A stretch of 7,563 nt of DNA from Bacteroidia bacterium (GTDB taxonomy: Bacteria; Bacteroidota; Bacteroidia; NS11-12g; UBA9320): positions 1-7,563 of the forward strand of contig JAQWZS010000062.1 of assembly GCA_029253325.1 (NCBI GenBank). Direction: 5' to 3'. The notes under the pieces are model-generated. The model had not been told where the DNA came from. It worked only from the letters and a program-made list of their open reading frames with translations, and did not search any database. Below, piece after piece: positions 1 through 6,878 of the stretch; positions within the stretch are counted from its first letter, which is position 1; each line of letters starts with the position of its first letter. The translations under genes were made by a program, and so were the position numbers.

Positions 1-59
1 CCCTAAGCGTGAATTAGTTTTAACTTTTTAAGTCTAACATTGTAATAAATTATTTATTA

Positions 60-686
60 ATGAAAAAGATTTTTGCATCATTAATTATCGTTTTTGGACT
101 ATTCCAAACAACACAAGCACAAGTAATAACAGCTGTTCCATGTGATCAGTTAGGTATGTCTGTAAATGTGGGTTCGCAAGAAACCTCTATTAGTATTTAC
201 CATTCAGGTCAATATATGATTCACCCACGATCAGAAAACAATTTTAATTGGGAGTTCTCAGATCAACAAGGCAATATTTTAAATCAACTTAATATAGTAA
301 ATGATGCATTTGCAAATTTCGACATAGATTGGTCAATTACTGATACAATAAATGTTAAAGTGCATCTAGTAAATGATTCTGCTAATTTGGATAACTGGTA
401 TATTAATCAAGGTTTGCCTCTTAGTGGTGCGTCAATTAATTGTCTTTTTGAAGATCAACTATATTGGAAGATAGATACATATCCCTCAGGTACGCCTTAT
501 GGAAGGTGGACATTTATTCACAACAATAGTGGGGTTGACCAAACCAAAACAGCTGGTATTGAAGAATTAAAAAGGACCATTATCATGAATAATAAAATAT
601 ATGATATTTTAGGCAGGGAGTTAAAAGAAGTACCTATTGGACAAATCTATATTCGTAATAGAAAAAAATTCATCAAGCTCAATTAA
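60..686 (+). CDS. Small secreted protein of unknown function with a short sorting-like C-terminal tail
   Basis: I do not recognise this 208-residue protein. Residues 1-21 form a signal peptide (Lys-Lys, hydrophobic core, TTQA cleavage site, mature end beginning with Gln), so it is exported. The middle part (about 24-158) is rich in Asn, Asp, Ser and aromatic residues and looks like beta structure, possibly an Ig-like fold. It holds the only two cysteines, C28 and C128, which could form a disulfide. The tail (about 175-208) contains IYDILGREL and a basic last strand ending KKFIKLN. This resembles the second half of Bacteroidota sorting domains, but it lacks the FPNP start and the LDLS strand. 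The ATG is the first in-frame start, with an A/T-rich leader and no Shine-Dalgarno sequence. It converges with the CotH gene across 34 bases. That it is a real gene is fairly certain; T9SS export is inferred. Confidence 0.8.
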   Translation: MKKIFASLIIVFGLFQTTQAQVITAVPCDQLGMSVNVGSQETSISIYHSGQYMIHPRSENNFNWEFSDQQGNILNQLNIVNDAFANFDIDWSITDTINVKVHLVNDSANLDNWYINQGLPLSGASINCLFEDQLYWKIDTYPSGTPYGRWTFIHNNSGVDQTKTAGIEELKRTIIMNNKIYDILGRELKEVPIGQIYIRNRKKFIKLN

Positions 687-720
687 TCTTACAAATTTTC
701 ATTAATGTAATTTTGATAAT

Positions 721-2907
721 CTATTGAATCACCAAAGTCTTAGTGCCTAATACATAATTACCTCGTAAAACATTTACCGTGTAAAGCCCTGATGGCAATT
801 TAGAGATATCTAGTCTATGTACATTACTCTGAAAATCATCCTCAAGCACTAACTCTCCTAATGGATTTTTTATTATCAAATGCATGTTAGATAAGTTTGC
901 ATAATCAATATCAACATACAAATATTCTCTTGCAGGATTAGGAAATAACTCAATTGGAGAATATAATGTCGATGGCACTTCAACATTCGAAATGGTACAT
1001 TCGCCAATCATGTTTTCGTCCATCCAATCCAACCTGTCCTTTAACCATAACTTGAGATATGTTATTTCATCTTGATAGGTTTCACCAACATAAAAATTAG
1101 GCCAAACATAGTTATTCAATACATTCCATCGATCAAAATTGCGACTAGGAGCATCCCCCATATTTGCGATTCTATCATCGATTAATTGCATCAAACTATC
1201 GGTATGAAGTGGACCCTTCCTTAGCTGATTCCATCGGCAATTAATACGGTTTGATACATCTGGGATATTCGTAAGCCTCTTCACCCAAAATGGTTGAGAG
1301 TAGTCACAAGTTCCTTGAAACTCATAAGACCATCCTTGAGGGGTTGGTGAACACGCAAAATCAAAATTACCAAAGCCCAAATTGAAATCCCAAAGCGGTC
1401 CGAAATGAATCTTACCTCCATTAGAAGATTTTTTCTTATGCATATAAAAACTGAGCTTAAATGCGTCAATATGTTTGGCAACTTCTGTCACCAAAAAGTA
1501 ATCTACCCAAGAACTTTCATCAATGTAATTAACATAATTTGTCATGTATTGACTCCCACTCATAGTCTCTTCAAAACTCGTGAAATAATCTTCAAGATAT
1601 TGCCGTTGAACATCGACAAGTTCCTCATAAGAAGGGTCATGAAAGGCTACAAATTTTTTAGGGGATGAATTGGTCTGCCACCCATCTAATTCGGTACTTA
1701 CATCGTCTCGGTCAATTTGGAAAAGATATCCTCCAGTAAGCTCTTCTCCCAAAATATCATTTGATTTTAATTTGGCAATATCAACCCGATTCTTATCCCT
1801 TTTCAACTTCTCTGTAAACATATATACCCCACGGTAATCTCCATTGACAAGTAGTTCACACAATTGAGTGCGAGGCGTATATCTATTGGTAGATTCTCCC
1901 ATGTGGTAAGCCAATACATTTCGCAATAAAGACTTATCGCTAAATGGTCCATGTAATACCCAATCATTTTCAGATGGCATCCCAAAAATAGAGACATTGC
2001 TATTGCTACCATCTGCATTTCGTGTTTCCAAACTATAGTTTTTCTTGGGAAAATTTTGAGAGGAAGCCCCACGTATTTCGATTCCAATGGCCCCATTATA
2101 CTCATTGAAAGCATCTGTGATACTATTTCCTACACCAGGAGCATTATTGATAATTCCCATCTGTGCTGTTACCTTTGGTTCATTCTGAATTTCTATATTA
2201 TTTTCTGTTGTGATAACTACAATGGGTAGCTTCACATCTAACAATGAAACTTGAGGTCCAATAGGAGATTGAAACCAACTTGGATTTTCACGATAATTTT
2301 TGCTTTGATCACTAATTCCTAAAGATAGAAAAAAGTTACTGCTCAAATCGGAGGATGATGGTGAATTATTATGTATTTGAATAGCCAGTGTATTTGTACC
2401 ACTGCTGATAAGTGATTTAAATTCCGCTTCGTTGAATATATAATCTTCTGGTAAACCACCTTGATATAAATTAGCTTCATGATAGGTGTCAGCGTAGGTA
2501 TTATAACTAGGCCTAACTCCAACATTACCAATATTATTACGAGCTATTTCAGTGCCGTTAAGGTATGCTACAAATGCATCATCATAATCTGCATTAAGAA
2601 TAATATATTTAATCACAGAAGCATCTACAAGAGTAAAATTGGTTCGAATATATAGCGATCTTGTTCGAGGTATAATGGTGTTATCATCCTCGTCTTCGTA
2701 ACCAATTCCACCTGATCCTTTTGACCAACTTGAAGCATTAAAACTAGTGTTTGTCCAGTTTGAGTTGGGTTCGCTATTTCCAACAAAATAGCTCCATTGG
2801 TCAGTGTTGTAAACAACTGTCTCCCAATGGTCTATAACCTGACCATAACCAGTGAATGAGTATAAAACTAGTAAAAACGTTATTAATGATTGTTTTGATA
2901 ATTTCAA
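721..2907 (-). CDS. Secreted CotH kinase family protein with T9SS type A sorting domain
   Basis: This 728-residue protein has a signal peptide (1-22, ending GYG/Q). Next comes a beta-sandwich module (about 26-200) resembling the galactose-binding-like domains often placed before CotH in Bacteroidota. The CotH kinase-like domain follows (about 226-630), and then a type A sorting domain (649-728, FPNP at 655-658). CotH hallmarks visible are RGASSQNFPKKNYSLE (279-294), DKSLLRN (324-330), LLVNGDYRGVYMFTE (352-366), GGYLFQIDR (392-400), the candidate catalytic Asp in KHID (D481), and GPLWDFNLGFGN (503-514) with the candidate metal-binding Asp D507. Bacillus CotH phosphorylates spore coat proteins; here the substrate is unknown. 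The likely start is TTG: a stop lies four codons upstream, no ATG or GTG lies between, and the signal peptide has no internal Met. The family call is secure; kinase activity is inferred. Confidence 0.9.
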   Translation of the reverse strand: MKLSKQSLITFLLVLYSFTGYGQVIDHWETVVYNTDQWSYFVGNSEPNSNWTNTSFNASSWSKGSGGIGYEDEDDNTIIPRTRSLYIRTNFTLVDASVIKYIILNADYDDAFVAYLNGTEIARNNIGNVGVRPSYNTYADTYHEANLYQGGLPEDYIFNEAEFKSLISSGTNTLAIQIHNNSPSSSDLSSNFFLSLGISDQSKNYRENPSWFQSPIGPQVSLLDVKLPIVVITTENNIEIQNEPKVTAQMGIINNAPGVGNSITDAFNEYNGAIGIEIRGASSQNFPKKNYSLETRNADGSNSNVSIFGMPSENDWVLHGPFSDKSLLRNVLAYHMGESTNRYTPRTQLCELLVNGDYRGVYMFTEKLKRDKNRVDIAKLKSNDILGEELTGGYLFQIDRDDVSTELDGWQTNSSPKKFVAFHDPSYEELVDVQRQYLEDYFTSFEETMSGSQYMTNYVNYIDESSWVDYFLVTEVAKHIDAFKLSFYMHKKKSSNGGKIHFGPLWDFNLGFGNFDFACSPTPQGWSYEFQGTCDYSQPFWVKRLTNIPDVSNRINCRWNQLRKGPLHTDSLMQLIDDRIANMGDAPSRNFDRWNVLNNYVWPNFYVGETYQDEITYLKLWLKDRLDWMDENMIGECTISNVEVPSTLYSPIELFPNPAREYLYVDIDYANLSNMHLIIKNPLGELVLEDDFQSNVHRLDISKLPSGLYTVNVLRGNYVLGTKTLVIQ

Positions 2908-3023
2908 GATGCTAAATTAAGAAAATCATCTATTTATCTATACTTATCTGGGACAATTAATCCCTTATGATTTTGTACATTCGATATTAAATATATTCTC
3001 GCCTAGTTAAATTTACTCATAAA
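2908..3023. promoter_or_regulatory. Divergent intergenic region between the CotH gene and the PqqB-like lipoprotein gene
   Basis: These 116 A/T-rich bases must contain the promoters of both divergent genes. I see no clean match to the Bacteroidota TTTG-N19-TAnnTTTG promoter on either strand. On the + strand, TTTG at 2972-2975 followed by TACATTCG (2976-2983) or TATATTCT (2992-2999) are partial matches with wrong spacing. A nested dyad (outer arms 2922-2929 and 2967-2974, inner GGGA/TCCC) lies in the middle and could be an operator. No Shine-Dalgarno sequence precedes either start. That the region is regulatory follows from its position, not from a recognised site. Confidence 0.4.
2922..2974. 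repeat. Nested inverted repeat in the divergent promoter region
   Basis: AAAATCAT at 2922-2929 is an exact reverse complement of ATGATTTT at 2967-2974, with 37 bases between. Inside the spacer, GGGA (2950-2953) and TCCC (2961-2964) form a second short dyad around CAATTAA. The arms are A/T-rich and short, so chance is a real possibility in this composition. Confidence 0.25.
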
Positions 3024-3980
3024 ATGATTAAATACCTCGCCATAATAAGTGTCTTCTTTTTCTCTTGTGAAAAAAATTCTACCAAACAAAGCCAGCAAAA
3101 ATCACTAGAAAAACAAACTACTTCCCTAGTCATTCTTGGCAATGTTCAAGATGCAGGATCCCCTCAAATCGGTTGTAAAAAAAAGTGTTGTAAAAAACTT
3201 TTTGAAAACCATGACGAAAACAGAAAAGTGGTTTCATTGGGATTAATTGATGGTGAAAATCAAAAAACCTACCTTTTTGATGCAACTCCTGACATCAGTT
3301 CGCAAATGAAAACCATAACACAATTAGAAGAAGTTAATACCTCTGAATTTACAGATGGTATTTTTCTGACACATGCTCACATTGGACATTACACTGGGCT
3401 AATATATCTTGGAAAAGAAGCTACTGACGCAAAAAATACACCCGTTTATGTAATGCCTCGTATGAAGGATTTTCTATCGAATAATGGGCCATGGGATCAA
3501 CTCGTTAAACGAAAAAACATAGCACTCCAACAAATGACACCCAATGAATCTATATCGCTATCCGACTCCATAAGTGTCACCCCCATTTTGGTTCCACACC
3601 GAGATGAATATTCAGAAACCGTTGGCTATCGAATTAAAGGCCCTAAAAAAAGTGCTCTTTTTATCCCAGATATTGATAAGTGGGAGAAATGGGATAGAAA
3701 TATTATTGAAGAAATTAAGCAAGTAGATTATGCCTTTTTAGACGCTACTTTTTATAGTGGCAAAGAAATCAACAATAGAGATATTAGTCATATCCCTCAT
3801 CCATTTGTCATAGAAAGCCTTCAGAAATTTAAAAATCTTAGTCCATCTGAGAAGAATAAAATTATCTTCATCCATTTTAATCATACCAACCCACTTTTGA
3901 ATAAAAAAAGTAAAGAAAGTCAATACGTTATCAAACAAGGGTATAACATTGGAAGAATTGATGAAAACTTCGAAATGTAA
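3024..3980 (+). CDS. PqqB-like metallo-beta-lactamase-fold lipoprotein
   Basis: This 318-residue protein begins with a lipoprotein signal (hydrophobic run ending FFFSC, lipid-modified C15), so it is probably membrane-anchored outside the cytoplasm. The rest is a metallo-beta-lactamase fold of the PqqB type. LGNVQDAGSPQIGC (38-51) followed by C55 and C56 corresponds to the N-terminal cysteine cluster of PqqB. THAHIGHYTGL (116-126) is the metal motif. Further candidate ligands are H192 (VPHRDE), D216 (FIPDID), D240 (LDATFY) and H256/H259. IHFNHTNPLL (283-292) matches the HxNxTNP motif near the PqqB C-terminus. HxHxDH here reads HxHxGH, with Gly at 121. No pyrroloquinoline quinone genes lie nearby and the protein is exported, so a role in cofactor synthesis is doubtful and the substrate unknown. 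Fold certain; subfamily likely. Confidence 0.85.
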   Translation: MIKYLAIISVFFFSCEKNSTKQSQQKSLEKQTTSLVILGNVQDAGSPQIGCKKKCCKKLFENHDENRKVVSLGLIDGENQKTYLFDATPDISSQMKTITQLEEVNTSEFTDGIFLTHAHIGHYTGLIYLGKEATDAKNTPVYVMPRMKDFLSNNGPWDQLVKRKNIALQQMTPNESISLSDSISVTPILVPHRDEYSETVGYRIKGPKKSALFIPDIDKWEKWDRNIIEEIKQVDYAFLDATFYSGKEINNRDISHIPHPFVIESLQKFKNLSPSEKNKIIFIHFNHTNPLLNKKSKESQYVIKQGYNIGRIDENFEM

Positions 3981-3986
3981 ATTGCC

Positions 3987-4001
3987 TAACCAAGGAGGTT
4001 A
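3987..4001. terminator. Possible weak hairpin between two convergent stop codons
   Basis: TAACC (3987-3991) and GGTTA (3997-4001) are exact reverse complements around a five-base loop AAGGA. They sit in the 23-base gap between the convergent stop codons of the PqqB-like and FAS1 genes, a natural place for a bidirectional terminator. The stem is only five pairs, and neither side has a real T tract (on the - strand it is followed by GGCAATTT), so terminator function is doubtful. Confidence 0.2.
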
Positions 4002-4003
4002 TC

Positions 4004-6172
4004 TTAACGTATGACTGAAATTTTATAAAAATTTGGACCTTCAGCACTAACTAACTTAATGATATATGCCCCAATTTCTATCAATGATAGGTCTAAGGGT
4101 TCAGGCTTAAATGGTTCATCATAAATCTTCTGGCCCAAAGAGTTAATAATTTCTATTTGCTGAATATCCATATCTGTTGTAATATATAACTTATCTGAAA
4201 CTGGATTAGGGAATAGTGTCGTGGTCTTATAGGTGACCACTACAGTAGTGTCATTATCATCGTTGGTATCATCATCTGGATCTTCCTCACAAGCAATTAT
4301 ATCATAAACATTATCAGGAAATTTTGCATCACTTCTTTGATCTACTAAAGTGTTGCCATCAGCATCATAAACGACATATGAATTAAACCTAGGCTCAAAT
4401 GTACCTTCTGTTGCTACAAAATCAAATACATCCCCATAATTAGCTGGAATAAAAGTTGATTGTTCCATTCCTTGAAAAAACTGAATAGTGATATACAGTG
4501 ATTTATTTCTGTATACTTCCAAGTAGCCTTGCAACCATCCTTCTCCTATTCCATCTAGCAGTTTCACCTCAATCATCCCACAATCTGACGGTTCTGCACA
4601 AGCCAATAAACCAAGCGAATTAACGGCTCTACCATTCTGACCAGAGGCTGCAATTTCCTGATTATTCTCATCGAATATCTTGTATGACTCACCTGACGTG
4701 TTTGCGTTTGGTGATAATGAATATATATCGACCACTGACCCGGAATCAACACCAAATTCAAATACAGATGAAGACCCAAAAGGGAGTGTTTGAGTGCTAA
4801 AAAGCTCTCCATCTATTTGAATGTAGACATTCGTCTCATTCCATCCATCTCCATTTTCGTCAGACATCTCAAGCTTCCAAGTACCACAAGTACCACTTTT
4901 ATTAGGAACATCAATAGGTATGGCAGCATCGATAATGTGGACTACTCCATTATAGGCTAGCAAATCAGTAACAATAATATCTATTCCATTAATCGTAAAT
5001 GTATTTGTTGGAGTAACACCTATAGTTAAATCTTCTCTAGCAAAATTGGTCACTACTAAACCATCATAAAATTTTTCTTTTTCACCTCTACCTGCGATAA
5101 TATGTTGATTGGCCAAGTCATCGACAAAACTTGAATTCATGAATTCAACAATCGTCAAATCTAGTGATTGAGCCAACGCATTAACTGCATCGTCAGTTGG
5201 GGCAAATAATGTAAATGGACCTGGTTTTCCTCCATTAGGATCCAATTCTGCTTGTTGTCTTAATGTGTTTCTTAAACCCACATTAACAATGGCCTCCTCA
5301 AAAAAGTTGTGATCTGGACTTTGTTCAACAATATCCCAAACAGACGCCTTGGGTAAACCTCTTGGTGCCAAGGTTTGATCAATTATGTGCACAACCCCAT
5401 TACTTGCCTTGTAATCGGTAGAAATTATAGCTGCACCATCAACTCGTAATACTCCGTCTTCTTCGGTAATACTCACATTTTGACCATACATTGTTGGTAA
5501 ACTTTGACCATCGCTTAAGTCCTTAGCCATGTATACTCCTTCAACTATATGATACTCCAAAGCAGGTTTTAGATCGTAAAAGCTTAACATATCAAATTGC
5601 CCTAACTGCATATACTCTTTGATGGCATCTACTGCATTTTGATTCGGTACAAACACGGTATAATCAACTGTGCTATCTAATTCTCTCCCTAAATAATAAG
5701 TCATTGCATAAGTAGACTGAAAAGTCTCTTTAAGATAAGGTTCTCCTGTTGTCGGATCACCCATCATTAAGTCTTTGATGGTAAATGCATCCACATTGAT
5801 TGACCCAACCATCCCCAAATCAGCATTAAAGCCAATACTACAGTCATAATTATACACTCCTGGGACATCAAATTTTATGACCCCCATACAAACTCCTTCA
5901 TTTTTACCAACAGATTCAGGCAACGAAAAATCAACTGGGTTATTGAATGACACTCCCGTTTTTGTATTTTTAACACCGTTCACATTGTGTGTTCCTTCCA
6001 CATTAATAAATGCAACTGTCTCGCCTGGTAAAATTGTAAGATTAGATGGAGTAAACAAACGATTTGTAAGTAGCACTCTATGGTCAGCATCACATGAAAC
6101 TTGTGCGTTAGAGTTTCCAAATAAAAAAACACTGGAAAGTGTCATAAAAAGATATCTGCTTAAGCGTGTCAT
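4004..6172 (-). CDS. Surface protein: cupredoxin-like domain, two FAS1 domains, two GDGW-type repeats, T9SS tail
   Basis: This 722-residue protein has a signal peptide (1-24, SNAQ). Next is a cupredoxin-like domain (about 27-127) with GTHNVNG (H62), GVYNYDC (C111) and GMVGSINV (M121). Two fasciclin domains follow (about 132-268 and 276-418), each with the expected TVFVPNQNA or TLFAPTDDA motif, a YH or QH motif, and NGVVHIID. Two homologous repeats come next (429-525, 531-628), then an acidic linker rich in Asp (629-642), and a type A sorting domain with FPNP at 654-657. FAS1 domains usually mediate adhesion or matrix contact, so an adhesin-like surface role is the best inference. The expected copper-ligand His after C111 is missing. 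ATG is the first start, with no Shine-Dalgarno sequence. It converges with the PqqB-like gene and diverges from the peroxidase gene. Domain calls are secure; function is inferred. Confidence 0.9.
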   Translation of the reverse strand: MTRLSRYLFMTLSSVFLFGNSNAQVSCDADHRVLLTNRLFTPSNLTILPGETVAFINVEGTHNVNGVKNTKTGVSFNNPVDFSLPESVGKNEGVCMGVIKFDVPGVYNYDCSIGFNADLGMVGSINVDAFTIKDLMMGDPTTGEPYLKETFQSTYAMTYYLGRELDSTVDYTVFVPNQNAVDAIKEYMQLGQFDMLSFYDLKPALEYHIVEGVYMAKDLSDGQSLPTMYGQNVSITEEDGVLRVDGAAIISTDYKASNGVVHIIDQTLAPRGLPKASVWDIVEQSPDHNFFEEAIVNVGLRNTLRQQAELDPNGGKPGPFTLFAPTDDAVNALAQSLDLTIVEFMNSSFVDDLANQHIIAGRGEKEKFYDGLVVTNFAREDLTIGVTPTNTFTINGIDIIVTDLLAYNGVVHIIDAAIPIDVPNKSGTCGTWKLEMSDENGDGWNETNVYIQIDGELFSTQTLPFGSSSVFEFGVDSGSVVDIYSLSPNANTSGESYKIFDENNQEIAASGQNGRAVNSLGLLACAEPSDCGMIEVKLLDGIGEGWLQGYLEVYRNKSLYITIQFFQGMEQSTFIPANYGDVFDFVATEGTFEPRFNSYVVYDADGNTLVDQRSDAKFPDNVYDIIACEEDPDDDTNDDNDTTVVVTYKTTTLFPNPVSDKLYITTDMDIQQIEIINSLGQKIYDEPFKPEPLDLSLIEIGAYIIKLVSAEGPNFYKISVIR
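4289..4888 (-). repeat. Two tandem homologous repeats (GDGW type) within the FAS1 protein
   Basis: Residues 429-525 and 531-628 of the encoded protein align from end to end. Both start with Cys-Gly followed by an alternating hydrophobic strand and D..G(D/E)GW (SDENGDGW and LDGIGEGW). Both continue through a central GSVVDIYS or GDVFDFVA strand and SYKIFDENNQEI or SYVVYDADGNTL, and end with LACAEP or IACEED. Shared Cys at each end suggests a disulfide closing each module. Similar GDGW modules are common in large secreted Bacteroidota proteins; their function is not known to me. The copies differ widely, so this is an old duplication. Confidence 0.75.
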
Positions 6173-6203
6173 TGGTAATTGTTAGTTGTAAATCAAAACA
6201 CGG

Positions 6204-6227
6204 ATTGAAACAGATTGTTTTTTATTG
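6204..6227 (+). repeat. Three ATTG direct repeats in exact 10-base phase
   Basis: ATTG occurs at 6204-6207, 6214-6217 and 6224-6227, each exactly ten bases from the next. The outer two extend to ATTGAAAC and ATTGAACC. Ten-base phasing puts all three on one DNA face, as direct-repeat activator sites often are. The third copy coincides with the -33 position of the candidate peroxidase promoter. No regulator can be named. Confidence 0.35.
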
Positions 6228-6254
6228 AACCACTGACTCGACTTTTTATATTCG
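6224..6254 (+). promoter_or_regulatory. Candidate Bacteroidota-type promoter of the peroxidase gene
   Basis: ATTG (6224-6227), 19 bases, then TATATTCG (6247-6254) matches the Bacteroidota consensus TTTG-N19-TAnnTTTG with one mismatch in each element and the exact spacing. It would start transcription near 6260 and leave a leader of about 30 bases before the ATG at 6293. The rest of the divergent gap (6173-6292) must also hold the promoter of the FAS1 gene on the other strand, for which I see no good match. A weak A/T-only dyad, TAATTT/AAATTA (6275-6280, 6286-6291), touches the start region. Confidence 0.45.
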
Positions 6255-6292
6255 CCAAAAACTATGATGAGCTTTAATTTGTTCTAAATTAT

Positions 6293-6874
6293 ATGAACAT
6301 CGTTTATTTGATCAATTTTTTATTGATATTGACTGCTTGCAATCATTCCAGTGCAACTAAACCTACCCAAGAAATGACCTTAAATAGTAATCTTACTCAA
6401 AATTTTTATGACTTTAGCATTGCTGCCTTGGATAACAACAAATCCATTAATATGCGTGATTATAGAGGCAAAAAAATACTTTTGGTAAATGTTGCATCCA
6501 AATGTGGCTATACCTCTCAGTATTCTGATCTACAAAAACTTCACGAACTACATAGCAATGATGTTCAAGTGATCGGGGTGCCATGTAATCAGTTTATGGG
6601 ACAAGAGCCTGGCACTAATTCGGAGATTGCCCAATTCTGCCAAAAAAACTATAACGTTACCTTTCCATTGACAGATAAAATCCGAGTTAGAGGCGATGAC
6701 CAACATCCAATATACCAGTGGTTGACCAACAAGAATTTCAACGGATTAGATGACTTTTCTGTAAGTTGGAATTTTAATAAATTCTTAATTGATGAAAACG
6801 GAAAATTAATTAATCACTTCGGCTCAAATGTCAAACCACTAAGCGAGGAATTGCTTAATGCCATCAACTCCTAA
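6293..6874 (+). CDS. Glutathione peroxidase family lipoprotein (two-cysteine type)
   Basis: This 193-residue protein reduces hydrogen peroxide or lipid hydroperoxides, by family. The peroxidatic Cys is C71 in NVASKCGYTSQY. The other tetrad members are Q104 in NQFMGQEPG, and W159 and N160 in VSWNFNKFLID. C116 in AQFCQKNY lies where yeast Gpx3 and other thioredoxin-dependent members have the resolving cysteine, so despite its name it probably uses a thioredoxin-like reductant rather than glutathione. The N-terminus is a lipoprotein signal ending LTAC (C16), and about 20 linker residues precede the fold, implying a membrane-anchored periplasmic or surface enzyme. Length after the signal is normal for the family. 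ATG at 6293 is the only start consistent with the signal peptide. It converges with the aminopeptidase gene across only four bases. The family call is secure; lipid anchoring and reductant are inferred. Confidence 0.93.
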   Translation: MNIVYLINFLLILTACNHSSATKPTQEMTLNSNLTQNFYDFSIAALDNNKSINMRDYRGKKILLVNVASKCGYTSQYSDLQKLHELHSNDVQVIGVPCNQFMGQEPGTNSEIAQFCQKNYNVTFPLTDKIRVRGDDQHPIYQWLTNKNFNGLDDFSVSWNFNKFLIDENGKLINHFGSNVKPLSEELLNAINS

Positions 6875-6878
6875 AAAA

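Noticed and set aside
35..42. TAACATTG as a -7 promoter element for the first gene
   Set aside because: It is one mismatch from TAnnTTTG, but nothing like TTTG lies 19 bases upstream, and it would leave a leader of only about ten bases.
687..720. Possible terminator between the small secreted gene and the CotH gene
   Set aside because: Only an imperfect A/T pairing (CAAATT with AATTTTG, with a bulge) can be drawn; no G/C stem and no clear T tract.
1405..1668. 87-codon open frame on the + strand
   Set aside because: It lies wholly inside the CotH gene on the opposite strand, has no recognisable domain or signal, and its composition looks like an antisense shadow.
3024..3980. Naming the metallo-hydrolase pqqB
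   Set aside because: Motifs are PqqB-like, but the metal motif differs, the protein has a lipoprotein signal, and no other PQQ gene is seen.
5877..6185. 102-codon open frame on the + strand
   Set aside because: It is antisense to the conserved cupredoxin-like and signal peptide part of the FAS1 gene and has no family features.
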